Of a stretch of 42,300 nucleotides of DNA, positions 1 to 8,206 are shown one piece after another (positions within the stretch are counted from its first letter, which is position 1; every line of letters starts with the position of its first letter). The notes under the pieces were generated by a model. The model had not been told where the DNA came from, did not search any database, and worked only from the letters and a program-made list of their open reading frames with translations. This DNA comes from an uncultured Flavobacteriaceae bacterium (GTDB lineage: Bacteria; Bacteroidota; Bacteroidia; Flavobacteriales; Flavobacteriaceae): assembly GCA_938020445.1 (NCBI GenBank), contig CALIIC010000176.1, positions 1 to 42,300 of the forward strand, given 5' to 3'. The translations under genes were made by a program, and so were the position numbers.

Positions 1-8
1 TGCAAAAT

Positions 9-43
9 TTTGCTTTCATTATTGCGAAATTTTTTTATCTTTA
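9..43 (+). promoter_or_regulatory. candidate promoter for the exbB operon
   Basis: TTTG at 9-12 is followed after 23 bases by TATCTTTA at 36-43, one base off the Bacteroidota -7 consensus TAnnTTTG. The spacing is at the long end of the usual range. The exbB ATG is 34 bases further on. The region is AT-rich, so a chance match is possible. Confidence 0.3.
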
Positions 44-76
44 GCCTTATTAACTAACTAATTTAAGTTTGAAAAA

Positions 77-811
77 ATGAAAAAATTATTTTCTACCCTA
101 GCTGTAAGTGGTTTGTTTATCATGAGCACGACTACCGTAAACGCTATGACGATGTTCCAAGAAGGAGGGGAAGAAGCCTCTAAAGGTTTTACCCAAGTAT
201 TGAAAGAGCAGTTTATCCAAGGTGGTGCCGGTTTCATGGGAATCGTACTTCTTTGTTTGATTCTAGGACTTGCTGTTGCAATAGAGAGAATTATCTATTT
301 AAACATGGCCAGCACGAATACTGGTAAATTGAAACAACAAGTAGAAGACGCTTTGGCTTCTGGTGGGGTTGAAGCTGCAAAGGAAGTTTGTAGAAATACA
401 AAAGGACCTGTTGCTTCTATCTATTATCAAGGATTGGACAGAGCTGGTGAGAGCATCGAATCTGCTGAAAAAGCGGTCGTATCATACGGTGGGGTTCAAA
501 TGGGTCAATTAGAGAAAAACGTTTCTTGGTTATCTTTATTCATCGCTATCGCCCCGATGCTTGGGTTCATGGGAACTGTAATCGGTATGATTCAGGCTTT
601 CCAGAAAATTGCAGCAGTGGGTAACTTGAGTGCTTCGCTTATTGCCGGAGATATTCAGGTGGCATTATTAACGACTGTATTTGGTCTTATTACTGCGATT
701 ATCCTTCAGATTTTCTACAACTATATAATTGCTAAAATTGATAGCATCGTTAACGATATGGAAGATTCTTCTATCTCGTTGATCGATATGTTGGTAGATC
801 ATAAAAAATAA
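77..811 (+). CDS. exbB: MotA/TolQ/ExbB proton channel family protein
   Basis: This is the inner-membrane proton-channel subunit that, with ExbD partners, uses the proton gradient to power a TonB-type or Tol-type machine. The 244-residue product begins with a signal-like hydrophobic stretch (residues 1-23), followed by membrane segments at about 52-72, 152-175 and 195-217. The family hallmark APMLGFMGTVIGMIQAF lies at 160-175, and the cytoplasmic loop between TM1 and TM2 has the usual length. The N-terminal extra segment with an Ala-rich cleavage-like site is common in Bacteroidota ExbB proteins. It is the first gene of a same-strand run with short gaps, so co-transcription with the two following exbD genes is likely. 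ExbB versus TolQ cannot be told apart from the sequence alone; no tonB gene lies in the window. Confidence 0.93.
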   Translation: MKKLFSTLAVSGLFIMSTTTVNAMTMFQEGGEEASKGFTQVLKEQFIQGGAGFMGIVLLCLILGLAVAIERIIYLNMASTNTGKLKQQVEDALASGGVEAAKEVCRNTKGPVASIYYQGLDRAGESIESAEKAVVSYGGVQMGQLEKNVSWLSLFIAIAPMLGFMGTVIGMIQAFQKIAAVGNLSASLIAGDIQVALLTTVFGLITAIILQIFYNYIIAKIDSIVNDMEDSSISLIDMLVDHKK

Positions 812-838
812 GTCGCACACCCTATAAACAAACAAACG

Positions 839-1291
839 ATGAATAAAATTGTAAAAATAGCTTTAGTAGCGATAGGGTTGATAGGTGCTGTACTTTGGTT
901 TATGTTACCTACCAGAGCAGAGTCTGAGGCCGACCCGGTCGGGGCAGCTCAAAATGGTGCAATGGGCGCAATGTTCATGATTACATATTTGTTGCTCGCC
1001 GTGGCGGTGATTTTCAGCCTTGGTTTTGCATTAAAAAATATGTTTTCGAATCCGCAGGGGTTGAAAAAAGTTCTTTTTGTAGTAGCTGGCTTTTTGGTAG
1101 CTGCAGGAATCGCCTACGTACTGTCTAGCGGTACTGATGTTAGTATCCAGGAAATGGCCGATAAAGGTATTGAAACTTCAGAATCTACCATCAAAAGAAT
1201 TGGAATGGGTTTAAATCTATTCTTTATTTTGACGATAGTGGCCGTGGGGGCAATGCTCTTTGGAGGATTCAAAAAAATGACTAGTAAATAA
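839..1291 (+). CDS. four-helix membrane protein of the ExbB/ExbD operon
   Basis: I do not recognise a named function. The 150-residue product has four predicted membrane segments at about 4-22, 44-65, 78-96 and 122-142. A polar, acidic stretch (residues 26-40) follows helix 1, and a short hydrophilic loop (97-121) lies before helix 4; the tail is basic (KKMTSK). It sits 27 bases after exbB and 11 bases before the first exbD, so it is very probably part of the same transcript and may be an accessory subunit of the motor. A small membrane protein in this position is, from general knowledge, seen in other Flavobacteriia. The role as accessory subunit is inference from position only. Confidence 0.8.
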   Translation: MNKIVKIALVAIGLIGAVLWFMLPTRAESEADPVGAAQNGAMGAMFMITYLLLAVAVIFSLGFALKNMFSNPQGLKKVLFVVAGFLVAAGIAYVLSSGTDVSIQEMADKGIETSESTIKRIGMGLNLFFILTIVAVGAMLFGGFKKMTSK

Positions 1292-1302
1292 AAACGTAAA
1301 AT

Positions 1303-1920
1303 ATGCCTAGAAGAGCAGGAGCACCAGAAGTGAACGCAGGGTCTATGGCCGATATAGCATTTTTATTGCTGATCTTTTTCTTGGTGACTACCACCATTGA
1401 AACAGATGCCGGTTTGGATCGTATGCTTCCTCCCATTGAACCGCCTGAGACCGATGTGGTCATTAAGGAGAAAAACATCTTTCAAGTGAACATTAATAAA
1501 AATGGTCAATTGTTGGCAGATGGGGAGCTGATTGAATTAAAGGATTTGAGAACCAAGGCGATGGCTTTCTTGGAAAATAACGGAGATGGTTCATGTAACT
1601 ATTGCCAATCTGGTAAAAAGGATCCCGCATCTTCCGATAATCCTACAAAAGCGATTATTTCTTTGAAGAACGATAGGGAGACCAAGTATGGGACCTATAT
1701 TACCGTTCAGAATGAATTGGTAGGTGCATACAACGATTTGCGTGATCGCGAGTCGGAACGTTTGTATAAAAGACCCTTTACTTCAATGGAGGCGGAATAT
1801 ATCAAACAAGAAACACCGGCAAGTGTAAAGGAGGAATTGAAAGAGAAAATCACCAAGATTCAGGAGATGTTCCCTCAGAAATTATCCGAAGCAGAGACCT
1901 CGTCTTCAGGAGGAAGTTAA
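1303..1920 (+). CDS. exbD: ExbD/TolR biopolymer transport protein, long CxxC-containing type (copy 1)
   Basis: ExbD/TolR proteins form the single-helix stator partner of ExbB and carry the proton-accepting aspartate. The 205-residue product has a short basic cytoplasmic tail, one membrane helix at about 16-33 (ADIAFLLLIFFLVTTTI) and the conserved Asp at residue 17, followed by a periplasmic domain. That domain holds an insert with a CNYC motif (Cys98 and Cys101) followed by a polar segment ending in DNPTKAII, which ordinary ExbD proteins of about 140 residues lack. The C-terminus is charged and helical. It is followed after 21 bases by a second, shorter exbD. The same two-gene arrangement recurs at 3461-4567, with a CAYC motif in the matching place. 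Confidence 0.93.
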   Translation: MPRRAGAPEVNAGSMADIAFLLLIFFLVTTTIETDAGLDRMLPPIEPPETDVVIKEKNIFQVNINKNGQLLADGELIELKDLRTKAMAFLENNGDGSCNYCQSGKKDPASSDNPTKAIISLKNDRETKYGTYITVQNELVGAYNDLRDRESERLYKRPFTSMEAEYIKQETPASVKEELKEKITKIQEMFPQKLSEAETSSSGGS

Positions 1921-1941
1921 TAAGAGTTTAAAATTGTAACT

Positions 1942-2424
1942 ATGTCAAAATTTGCAAAGAAAAAAAGTGGTGAATTACCAGCGGTTTCTACTGCTTCACT
2001 ACCCGATATTGTTTTTATGCTCTTGTTTTTCTTTATGACGGTAACCGTTATGAAAAATAGCGATGTCAAAGTAGAGAATACACTTCCGAATGCAAGTGAA
2101 ATAAAAAAACTTGAAAAGAAAGACAGGGTAATCACTATTTATGTAGGAGCACCTACACGAGAGTTTCAAAAAGTTTTTGGTACTGAGTCAAAAATACAAT
2201 TGAACGACAAATTTGCCGATGCAGGCGAAGTTGGAGATTATATTTTGATGGAACGCGCTAAAAAACCACAAGAATTACAAAATGTTCTTACTACTTCCCT
2301 AAAGGTCGATAAAAATGCCAATATGGGATTGATAGCAGATATCAAACTGGAATTACGTAAGGTAAATGCGCTTAAGGTAAATTATACGACCTATGAGGGC
2401 GATGCTTTTAATAACCTGAAATAA
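1942..2424 (+). CDS. exbD: ExbD/TolR biopolymer transport protein, short type (copy 1)
   Basis: This is a second ExbD-family stator protein, 160 residues long. The membrane helix is at about 20-38 (LPDIVFMLLFFFMTVTVMK), with the channel aspartate at residue 22, followed by a periplasmic domain that ends in the motif TTYEGDAFNNLK. It lacks the cysteine-bearing insert of the upstream exbD, so the operon encodes two distinct ExbD types that may form a mixed stator. The start MSKFAKKK matches its paralogue at 4088. It is the last gene before a strong intrinsic terminator at 2457-2489. Confidence 0.93.
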   Translation: MSKFAKKKSGELPAVSTASLPDIVFMLLFFFMTVTVMKNSDVKVENTLPNASEIKKLEKKDRVITIYVGAPTREFQKVFGTESKIQLNDKFADAGEVGDYILMERAKKPQELQNVLTTSLKVDKNANMGLIADIKLELRKVNALKVNYTTYEGDAFNNLK

Positions 2425-2456
2425 GGAAGGTTTATTTTCAAACTTAGTTAATATAG

Positions 2457-2489
2457 AACGCTCCAAAATTTGTTTTTGGAGCGTTTTTT
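2457..2489 (+). terminator. intrinsic terminator of the exbB-exbD operon
   Basis: A perfect 12-bp stem (2457-2468 AACGCTCCAAAA with 2474-2485 TTTTGGAGCGTT) encloses a 5-base loop and continues into a T run. It lies 33 bases after the short exbD stop. The next gene's ATG is only 21 bases beyond the T run. Confidence 0.9.
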
Positions 2490-2509
2490 ATTTGTTTAAC
2501 TTTAATCAT

Positions 2510-3229
2510 ATGAAGCAGGCACTGGTATGTTTTTTGGTTTTGTTGGTCGGTTTTGTTCGTTCGCAGGACACCAACGATTCTATACCTGTTGACAATCGCT
2601 ATCTGGAGGATCAGTTTTATATGGGAATTACGTACAACTTTCTACTAGACCAACCTGATGACGTGAGTCAAAGGAACTTATCTTACGGATTGCAGGCCGG
2701 TTTTGTGAAAGATGTTCCTTTAAACGGAAATAGAACAAGGGCCTTGGGAATAGGACTGGGTTATGGTGTGTACTCCTATTACTCAAACCTTTTTGCCCAA
2801 GAGGTGGGAGATAACATCAATTATAGCATTGTAGAATCGGGTGACTTTAAGAGAAATAAACTCGAGACCCATATGATAGAACTGCCCATAGAATTTCGAT
2901 GGCGTAACTCTACGGCCGCAGACTATAAGTTTTGGCGAGTATACGCAGGTGTTAAACTTGGGTATCTGATCGGGGCAAGGTCTAAGTTTCTGTCTGATAG
3001 GGAACTCAACTCGGATGGTTCTATTGAAAGGGAGGCAAGGCGTATTACTTTTTTCAATTCGGACATATCCAAATTTCAATATGGACTAACCATAAACCTG
3101 GGCTACAATACCTTTAACGTACATGCTTACTACGCGTTGAATAATTTATTCGATAACGGTGCCCAGGTCAACGGGCAAGATATTACCATGAAACCGCTAC
3201 GGCTAGGTTTTGTCTTCTATATTTTATAA
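2510..3229 (+). CDS. outer-membrane beta-barrel protein, PorT/OMP_b-brl-like
   Basis: This is probably a small outer-membrane barrel. The ATG at 2510 gives a 239-residue product with a classical signal peptide ending near FVRSQ (residues 1-19). An upstream TTG at 2492 would add six residues in front of it and is less likely. The mature part alternates hydrophobic and polar residues and ends with a typical last barrel strand and hydrophobic C-terminus (LRLGFVFYIL). It resembles the PorT/OMP_b-brl class, but I cannot show it is the type IX secretion protein itself. It lies between the two exbD pairs, which suggests a role as an outer-membrane client or partner of this ExbB/D motor; that is inference. 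The gene starts directly after the terminator at 2457-2489, leaving almost no room for its own promoter downstream of it. Confidence 0.7.
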   Translation: MKQALVCFLVLLVGFVRSQDTNDSIPVDNRYLEDQFYMGITYNFLLDQPDDVSQRNLSYGLQAGFVKDVPLNGNRTRALGIGLGYGVYSYYSNLFAQEVGDNINYSIVESGDFKRNKLETHMIELPIEFRWRNSTAADYKFWRVYAGVKLGYLIGARSKFLSDRELNSDGSIEREARRITFFNSDISKFQYGLTINLGYNTFNVHAYYALNNLFDNGAQVNGQDITMKPLRLGFVFYIL

Positions 3230-3298
3230 TACCCGTACCACTCAAGACCGGTGCAATACCTCACCATAATCAGCACTACAGTTAGCTTGGCACGAAAT

Positions 3299-3317
3299 TT
3301 GTTAATTATTTTAACAA
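3299..3317. promoter_or_regulatory. AT-rich dyad in the gap before the second exbD pair
   Basis: TTGTTAA (3299-3305) and TTAACAA (3311-3317) form a 7-bp inverted repeat with a 5-base centre. It lies in the 231-base gap between the barrel gene and the third exbD, about 145 bases before that start. It could be an operator or a weak hairpin; there is no T run after it, so it is not a convincing terminator. Nothing else in the gap could be supported. Confidence 0.25.
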
Positions 3318-3460
3318 GAAGCACCGTTTTTCAGCGTGTTTAAAATACCCCTCCCATAGTTCGCTGCATCGGCAGCATGTTTTGCGTTTTAGTGCCCCAA
3401 TTCGCACTATTGACGATTCCTTTGCTAGGAAAAGTAATGTGTAACCTTCAAATTTTAATT

Positions 3461-4075
3461 ATGGGAAGAAGAACAAAAGTACCTTCGGTGAATGCCGGTT
3501 CAATGGCCGACATTGCATTTTTATTGTTAATTTTTTTCTTGGTAACCACCACCATCGAAACCGATGCCGGTCTAGCGCGTATGCTTCCAAGAAAAACCAA
3601 TGAACCGATTCAAATCGATTACCAGAAAAAGAACATCCTTCAGGTGGTGTTGGATAAAGAGGGGCGACTAATGGTCGATGAGGAATTAATCAATCTCAAA
3701 GACCTGCGAGAAAAAGTGAGTCAGTTCGTAGACAACGGCGGCGCCCCTAGTCAGGAAGAGAATTACTGCGCATACTGTAAAGGGAAGGCCGACCCCACTT
3801 CCTCTGATAACCCTAAGAAGGCCGTTATCGCGGTTAATACACATCGAGAAACTTCGTATGGTGCCTATATTACTGTTCAAAATGAACTTGTGGCAGCCTA
3901 CAATCAACTTCGTGATAGAGAGGCGCAAATACGATACAAGACCAGTTATACGGCGATGGAAGAAGCGTATCAAAAGCCAGAGACCAGTAGCAAGGAGAAG
4001 AAAGCGTTAAAGCAGAAAATACAACATATACGGCTGCTATACCCTTTAAATATTTTAGAACCACAACAACTTTAA
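3461..4075 (+). CDS. exbD: ExbD/TolR biopolymer transport protein, long CxxC-containing type (copy 2)
   Basis: This is a paralogue of the ExbD at 1303-1920. The reading frame is open from 3377, but the ATG at 3461 gives MGRRTKVPSV, which aligns with the start of copy 1 and yields 204 residues (copy 1 has 205), so I choose it. The helix at about 16-33 (ADIAFLLLIFFLVTTTI) and channel Asp17 are identical to copy 1. The periplasmic insert carries a CAYC motif (Cys103 and Cys106) followed by DPTSSDNPKKAVI. The two copies diverge most after the membrane helix and at the C-terminus. It is followed by the short exbD copy 2 after 12 bases. No second exbB is nearby, so this pair presumably uses the ExbB at 77-811. 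Confidence 0.9.
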   Translation: MGRRTKVPSVNAGSMADIAFLLLIFFLVTTTIETDAGLARMLPRKTNEPIQIDYQKKNILQVVLDKEGRLMVDEELINLKDLREKVSQFVDNGGAPSQEENYCAYCKGKADPTSSDNPKKAVIAVNTHRETSYGAYITVQNELVAAYNQLRDREAQIRYKTSYTAMEEAYQKPETSSKEKKALKQKIQHIRLLYPLNILEPQQL

Positions 4076-4087
4076 ACAAGAATGATT

Positions 4088-4567
4088 ATGTCAAAATTTA
4101 GAAAAAAGGTCATCGACCACCCAGAGGTATCCACGGCTTCATTACCCGATATCGTATTTATGTTACTTTTCTTTTTTATGACGGTTACCGTTATGAAAGA
4201 CACTACGCTGAAGGTCGAAAATGAATTGCCCAACGCTACTGAGATTAAAAAGTTGGAAAAAAAGGACCGTATTATTACAATTCATGTGGGTGGCCCCAAT
4301 CAACAATACAGGAAGTTATTAGGAGAAACCCCGAGAATACAGTTAGAGGATAAGTTTGCCGATGTTTCTGAGGTAGGGCCTTATGTGTTAGGGCGTTTAG
4401 CGGAAATGCCAGCGGAACTCAGACCATTTGTAACCATATCATTGAAAGTTGATAAACGGGCCGATATGGGGCTTATTATAGACATTAAGGAGGTATTAAG
4501 AGATGTGGGTGCGCTAAAAATCAACTATACTACGTATGAAGGGGATGCTTTTATGAATATGAACTAG
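4088..4567 (+). CDS. exbD: ExbD/TolR biopolymer transport protein, short type (copy 2)
   Basis: This is a 159-residue paralogue of the ExbD at 1942-2424. The ATG at 4088 gives MSKFRKK, matching copy 1; an ATG two codons upstream (4082) is also possible. The membrane helix (LPDIVFMLLFFFMTVTVM) with its conserved Asp is nearly unchanged, and the end motif TTYEGDAFMNMN is retained. Together with 3461-4075 it forms a duplicated exbD pair, separated from the first pair by the barrel gene. It converges with the minus-strand membrane protein gene at 4578, with a 10-base gap and no obvious terminator between them. Confidence 0.9.
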   Translation: MSKFRKKVIDHPEVSTASLPDIVFMLLFFFMTVTVMKDTTLKVENELPNATEIKKLEKKDRIITIHVGGPNQQYRKLLGETPRIQLEDKFADVSEVGPYVLGRLAEMPAELRPFVTISLKVDKRADMGLIIDIKEVLRDVGALKINYTTYEGDAFMNMN

Positions 4568-4577
4568 TTTCTGACTG

Positions 4578-5183
4578 TTAAAGCCAAAAGCGTATGGTGA
4601 GCAATTGGGATACGATTCCTATAAGAAATCCCATGCCTATTTCTGCCTTGTTGTGATTTCCCAAATACAAACGAGCGCTGGCGACAAGCCCTGTGGCCAA
4701 TATGAAAAGGGAAATCGCCAGTGTAATATTGATTTCAAAATGAACACTTAGGCAAATCAAATACATGAAAATGCTGGCCATGCCTGCGACATGTAGGCTG
4801 GCCTTAAAGTTGAAAAAAAGTAAAACCAACGAGGCGAACGCCGCTCCGATAAGACCTACAAAAAAGTAATACAGTTCAACAGTGTAATTATTGGGAATTA
4901 CCTTGTAAAGAACCATTAACAGCAACAGTATTGCAATATACAGTGGGTAGCGACGCTCTTTGGCGCTTGGGGTGAAAACCGATTGTACAATGCCCAAATT
5001 GGTTAAAATTAGATAAGAGATGATGGGAATAATGACGGTTAGGATAAAAATGGGCAGCACATTGCCGCTTTGAACCTCTAAAGGACTGTACTTGGGTGTA
5101 AGGATAAAATAGACCAAGGTGCCTACGATAGGGATAAAAAGAGGGTGAAAAAGGTAAGAAATCGTCCGTAGAAACAGTTTCAT
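4578..5183 (-). CDS. PAP2-like polytopic membrane protein
   Basis: This 201-residue, six-helix inner-membrane protein resembles the PAP2 (type 2 phosphatidic acid phosphatase) fold. Signals in the order expected for PAP2 motifs are visible: KERRYP (75-80), KASLHVAG with Ser129 and His131 (127-134), and SARLYLGNHNKAEIGMG with Arg171 and His177 (169-185). The motifs are degenerate: SGH is replaced by SLH, and the acidic residue after the last His is Glu181 instead of Asp. Activity on lipid phosphates is therefore possible but not certain. Its ATG overlaps the rpoN stop by one base (TAATG), so the two are translationally coupled. It could equally be a non-catalytic member of the family. Confidence 0.75.
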   Translation of the reverse strand: MKLFLRTISYLFHPLFIPIVGTLVYFILTPKYSPLEVQSGNVLPIFILTVIIPIISYLILTNLGIVQSVFTPSAKERRYPLYIAILLLLMVLYKVIPNNYTVELYYFFVGLIGAAFASLVLLFFNFKASLHVAGMASIFMYLICLSVHFEINITLAISLFILATGLVASARLYLGNHNKAEIGMGFLIGIVSQLLTIRFWL

Positions 5184-6640
5184 TATATCTGCTTTCTAAG
5201 TCGAGCTACAGGGATGTTTAGTTGCTCTCTATATTTGGCTACGGTTCTTCTGGCAATAGGATAACCTTTTTCTTTTAAAATTGCCGCTAGGCGATCATCT
5301 GTCAAGGGTTTTTTCTTTTCCTCGTCTGCAATGACGGTTTCCAATATCTTCTTGATTTCCTTGGTAGAAACATCCTCTCCTTGTTCGTTTTTCATCGACT
5401 CGGAGAAATACTCTTTGATCAATTTAGTGCCGTAAGGTGTGTCAACATATTTGCTATTGGCCACTCGGGAAACGGTTGATACGTCCATCTCTATTTCATC
5501 GGCAATATCTTTTAGGATCATAGGACGCAAATTGCGTTCATCTCCTGTCAAAAAATATTCCTGTTGGTAGTGCATTATTGAGTTCATGGTAATAAACAAT
5601 GTCTGTTGACGTTGGCGTATAGCATCTATAAACCATTTGGCAGCGTCTAACTTTTGTTTGATGAACATCACCGCATCTTTCTGGGATTTCGATTTCTCCT
5701 TCGAGTCCTTGTACCCCTTTAGCATATTATTGTATTCTCTAGATACATGCAGTTCGGGTGCATTTCTTCCATTTAGCGATAGTTCAAGCTCCCCTTCAAC
5801 AATACGAATGGAAAAATCGGGCACCACGTGCTCTATCATTTTATTGTTTCCGGCGTATGAACCTCCCGGTTTTGGATTTAATTTTTCAATTTCAGAAATA
5901 GCGTCTTTCAACTCTTCCTCATTGATATCGTATTTCTGGAGTAGTTTTTTGTAATGTTTTTTAGTGAATTGCTCAAAAGACTTTTCTAGTATGGTATGCG
6001 CCATCTCAATGCTCGGTGTGGCTTCTTTGCGTTTTAGCTGAATACTCAGGCATTCTTCCAAGGAACGCGCACCCACTCCGGGAGGGTCTAGTTCTTGGAC
6101 TATTTTCAGCACCTTTAAAATGGATTCTTCCTCTGTGTAAATATTCTGGGTAAAGGCAAGATCGTCTAAAATATCGGTTATGGGCCTTCGGATATAGCCA
6201 CTTTCGTCGACGCTTCCAACGAGAAATTCTGCAATGCTCCACTCCTCATCACTGAGGTAAACAGTGTTTAATTGGTTGATCAAATATTGATTGAACGAAA
6301 TTCCGGCGGCGTAGGGAACACTCTTCTCATCATCATCGGCACTGTAGTTATTTGCCTTGGTACGGTATTCGGGAATTTCATCATCACTCAGGTAATCATC
6401 TATGTTGATATCTTCTGCGCTGATACTTTCAGCATCGGAAGGTTCCTCATAGTCATCCCCAAAATCATCCCCAAGTGCATCGCTTTCTTCCTTGCCCGTT
6501 TCCAGGGCAGGATTCTCTTCTAGCTCTTGTTTCAACCGTTGCTCAAATGCCTGGGTCGGCAGTTGTATGAGCTTCATCAGCTGTATTTGCTGTGGAGAAA
6601 GCTTTTGGGATAATTTAAACTGTAAATGTTGTTTTAACAT
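5183..6640 (-). CDS. rpoN: RNA polymerase sigma-54 factor
   Basis: Sigma-54 directs RNA polymerase to -24/-12 promoters and needs an AAA+ activator to open them. The 485-residue product has the glutamine-rich activator-interacting region I at the N-terminus (FKLSQKLSPQQIQLMKLIQL), a very acidic region II (about 48-110), the core-binding domain, a helix-turn-helix region (about 365-395, with MDVSTVSRVANSKYV) and the RpoN box ARRTVAKYRE (463-472), which contacts the -24 element. Length and order are typical. It is followed by a coupled PAP2-like membrane protein and preceded by asnS on the same strand (40 bases). No sigma-54 activator gene is visible in the window. Confidence 0.97.
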   Translation of the reverse strand: MLKQHLQFKLSQKLSPQQIQLMKLIQLPTQAFEQRLKQELEENPALETGKEESDALGDDFGDDYEEPSDAESISAEDINIDDYLSDDEIPEYRTKANNYSADDDEKSVPYAAGISFNQYLINQLNTVYLSDEEWSIAEFLVGSVDESGYIRRPITDILDDLAFTQNIYTEEESILKVLKIVQELDPPGVGARSLEECLSIQLKRKEATPSIEMAHTILEKSFEQFTKKHYKKLLQKYDINEEELKDAISEIEKLNPKPGGSYAGNNKMIEHVVPDFSIRIVEGELELSLNGRNAPELHVSREYNNMLKGYKDSKEKSKSQKDAVMFIKQKLDAAKWFIDAIRQRQQTLFITMNSIMHYQQEYFLTGDERNLRPMILKDIADEIEMDVSTVSRVANSKYVDTPYGTKLIKEYFSESMKNEQGEDVSTKEIKKILETVIADEEKKKPLTDDRLAAILKEKGYPIARRTVAKYREQLNIPVARLRKQI

Positions 6641-6680
6641 TGGAGTTGTTTACCTGCTTTATAAAGTTACAGAATTCGAT

Positions 6681-8123
6681 TTAAAATTCGGCATTTTGTG
6701 GTGTTCTTGGAAAAGGAATTACATCCCTGATATTTCCCATTCCGGTTGCGAAAAGCACCAATCTTTCAAATCCAAGCCCAAAACCACTATGCACGGCAGT
6801 ACCGAATTTGCGTAAATCTAGGTACCACCAAAGTTCTTCCTCGGGGATATTCAATTCCGCCATTTTGCTTTTCAAAACATCTAAACGCTCTTCCCGCTGT
6901 GATCCGCCAACAATTTCTCCAATACCGGGGAATAGGATATCCATGGCGCGCACGGTTTTTCCGTCTTCATTCAAACGCATATAAAATGCCTTTATTTTGG
7001 CCGGGTAATCAAATAAGATAACCGGGCACTTAAAGTGCTTCTCGACCAAGAAGCGTTCGTGCTCACTTTGTAAGTCGGCGCCCCATTCGTTGATAGGATA
7101 TTTAAACTTTTTCTTCTTGTTCGGTTTGCTGTTTCGCAGGATGTCGATCGCTTCGGTATAGGTGACTCTTTTGAAGCTGTTGTCGGCAACAAAACGAAGT
7201 TTTTCGATCAAAGGCATTTCACTGCGCTCGGCTTGCGGTTTTTGTTTTTCCTCGTCCAACAATCTTTTTTGAAGAAATTCAAGATCCTCCATACAGTTAT
7301 CGAGGACGTATGTAATAACGCTTTTTATAAAATCTTCCGCTAGGTCCATGTTCGCAGGCAGATCATAGAAGGCCATTTCTGGTTCGATCATCCAAAACTC
7401 GGCCAAGTGACGCGAGGTATTTGAATTTTCGGCGCGAAAGGTCGGCCCAAAGGTGTATACCTTGCCCAAGCCCATTGCATATGCTTCTGCTTCTAACTGA
7501 CCCGAAACCGTAAGGTTGGTTTCCTTGCCAAAAAAGTCTTGTTTGTAATCTACTTTTCCATCATCGGTCAAAGGCGGATTTTGGTCATCTAAGGTAGTGA
7601 CACGAAACATTTCCCCGGCACCTTCCGCATCAGATCCCGTTACAATGGGTGCGTGAAAATAATTAAAACCATTTTGATTAAAATACTGGTGTATTGCAAA
7701 AGAAAGGGCCGAACGAACACGCATGATCGTGCCAAAGGTATTGGTGCGAATTCTTAAATGCGCTTGTGATCTTAGAAACTCCAAGGAATGTTTCTTGGGG
7801 GATAGTACGGTGCGTTTCACCTCTTCCGAATTCGCCGTCCCATGCACAAAAATATCGGTCACCTGTATTTCTACCTTTTGTCCGCTGCCTTCGCTTTCTA
7901 CAAGGGTGCCTTTGACCCTTAAAGCTGCGCCTATGGAAATTTGTTTTAGAAGGTCCTCACCGGTATTTTCAGCATCGACCACACATTGTACATTTTTTAA
8001 GGTAGAGCCATCGTTCAGATTAATGAACCGATCGTTTCTAAAACTTCGTACCCATCCGTTTACGACCACTTCTTGCGATGAAGGGTCTGTAGTAAGTATT
8101 TTTTTTACACTGGTTGACTGCAT
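6681..8123 (-). CDS. asnS: asparaginyl-tRNA synthetase
   Basis: This class IIb aminoacyl-tRNA synthetase charges tRNA-Asn with asparagine in the cytoplasm. The 480-residue product starts at the ATG at 8123 (MQSTSVKKIL); an upstream TTG at 8138 would add five residues. The N-terminal OB-fold anticodon-binding domain occupies about 12-110 (VVVNGWVRSFRNDRFINLND). The class II catalytic core shows motif 2 (FRAENSNTSRHLAEFWMIEPE) and motif 3 (GFGLGFERLVLFATGMGNIRDVIPFPR near the C-terminus). The motif-2 region and the IPFPRTP ending fit AsnRS rather than AspRS. It lies between an MMPL exporter gene and rpoN on the same strand; this order is, from general knowledge, common in Flavobacteriia. Confidence 0.97.
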   Translation of the reverse strand: MQSTSVKKILTTDPSSQEVVVNGWVRSFRNDRFINLNDGSTLKNVQCVVDAENTGEDLLKQISIGAALRVKGTLVESEGSGQKVEIQVTDIFVHGTANSEEVKRTVLSPKKHSLEFLRSQAHLRIRTNTFGTIMRVRSALSFAIHQYFNQNGFNYFHAPIVTGSDAEGAGEMFRVTTLDDQNPPLTDDGKVDYKQDFFGKETNLTVSGQLEAEAYAMGLGKVYTFGPTFRAENSNTSRHLAEFWMIEPEMAFYDLPANMDLAEDFIKSVITYVLDNCMEDLEFLQKRLLDEEKQKPQAERSEMPLIEKLRFVADNSFKRVTYTEAIDILRNSKPNKKKKFKYPINEWGADLQSEHERFLVEKHFKCPVILFDYPAKIKAFYMRLNEDGKTVRAMDILFPGIGEIVGGSQREERLDVLKSKMAELNIPEEELWWYLDLRKFGTAVHSGFGLGFERLVLFATGMGNIRDVIPFPRTPQNAEF

Positions 8124-8206
8124 GATAAATGGCTTCAAATTTAAAAGGGCAAAGATAGGTTATTGCCCCTATTTTTGTTTTGTATATGAGATAATTTAAG
8201 CTATTG

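Noticed and set aside
3377..3460. N-terminal extension of the third ExbD (open frame from 3377)
   Set aside because: The ATG at 3461 gives the same start and length as the paralogue; the extension has no counterpart there.
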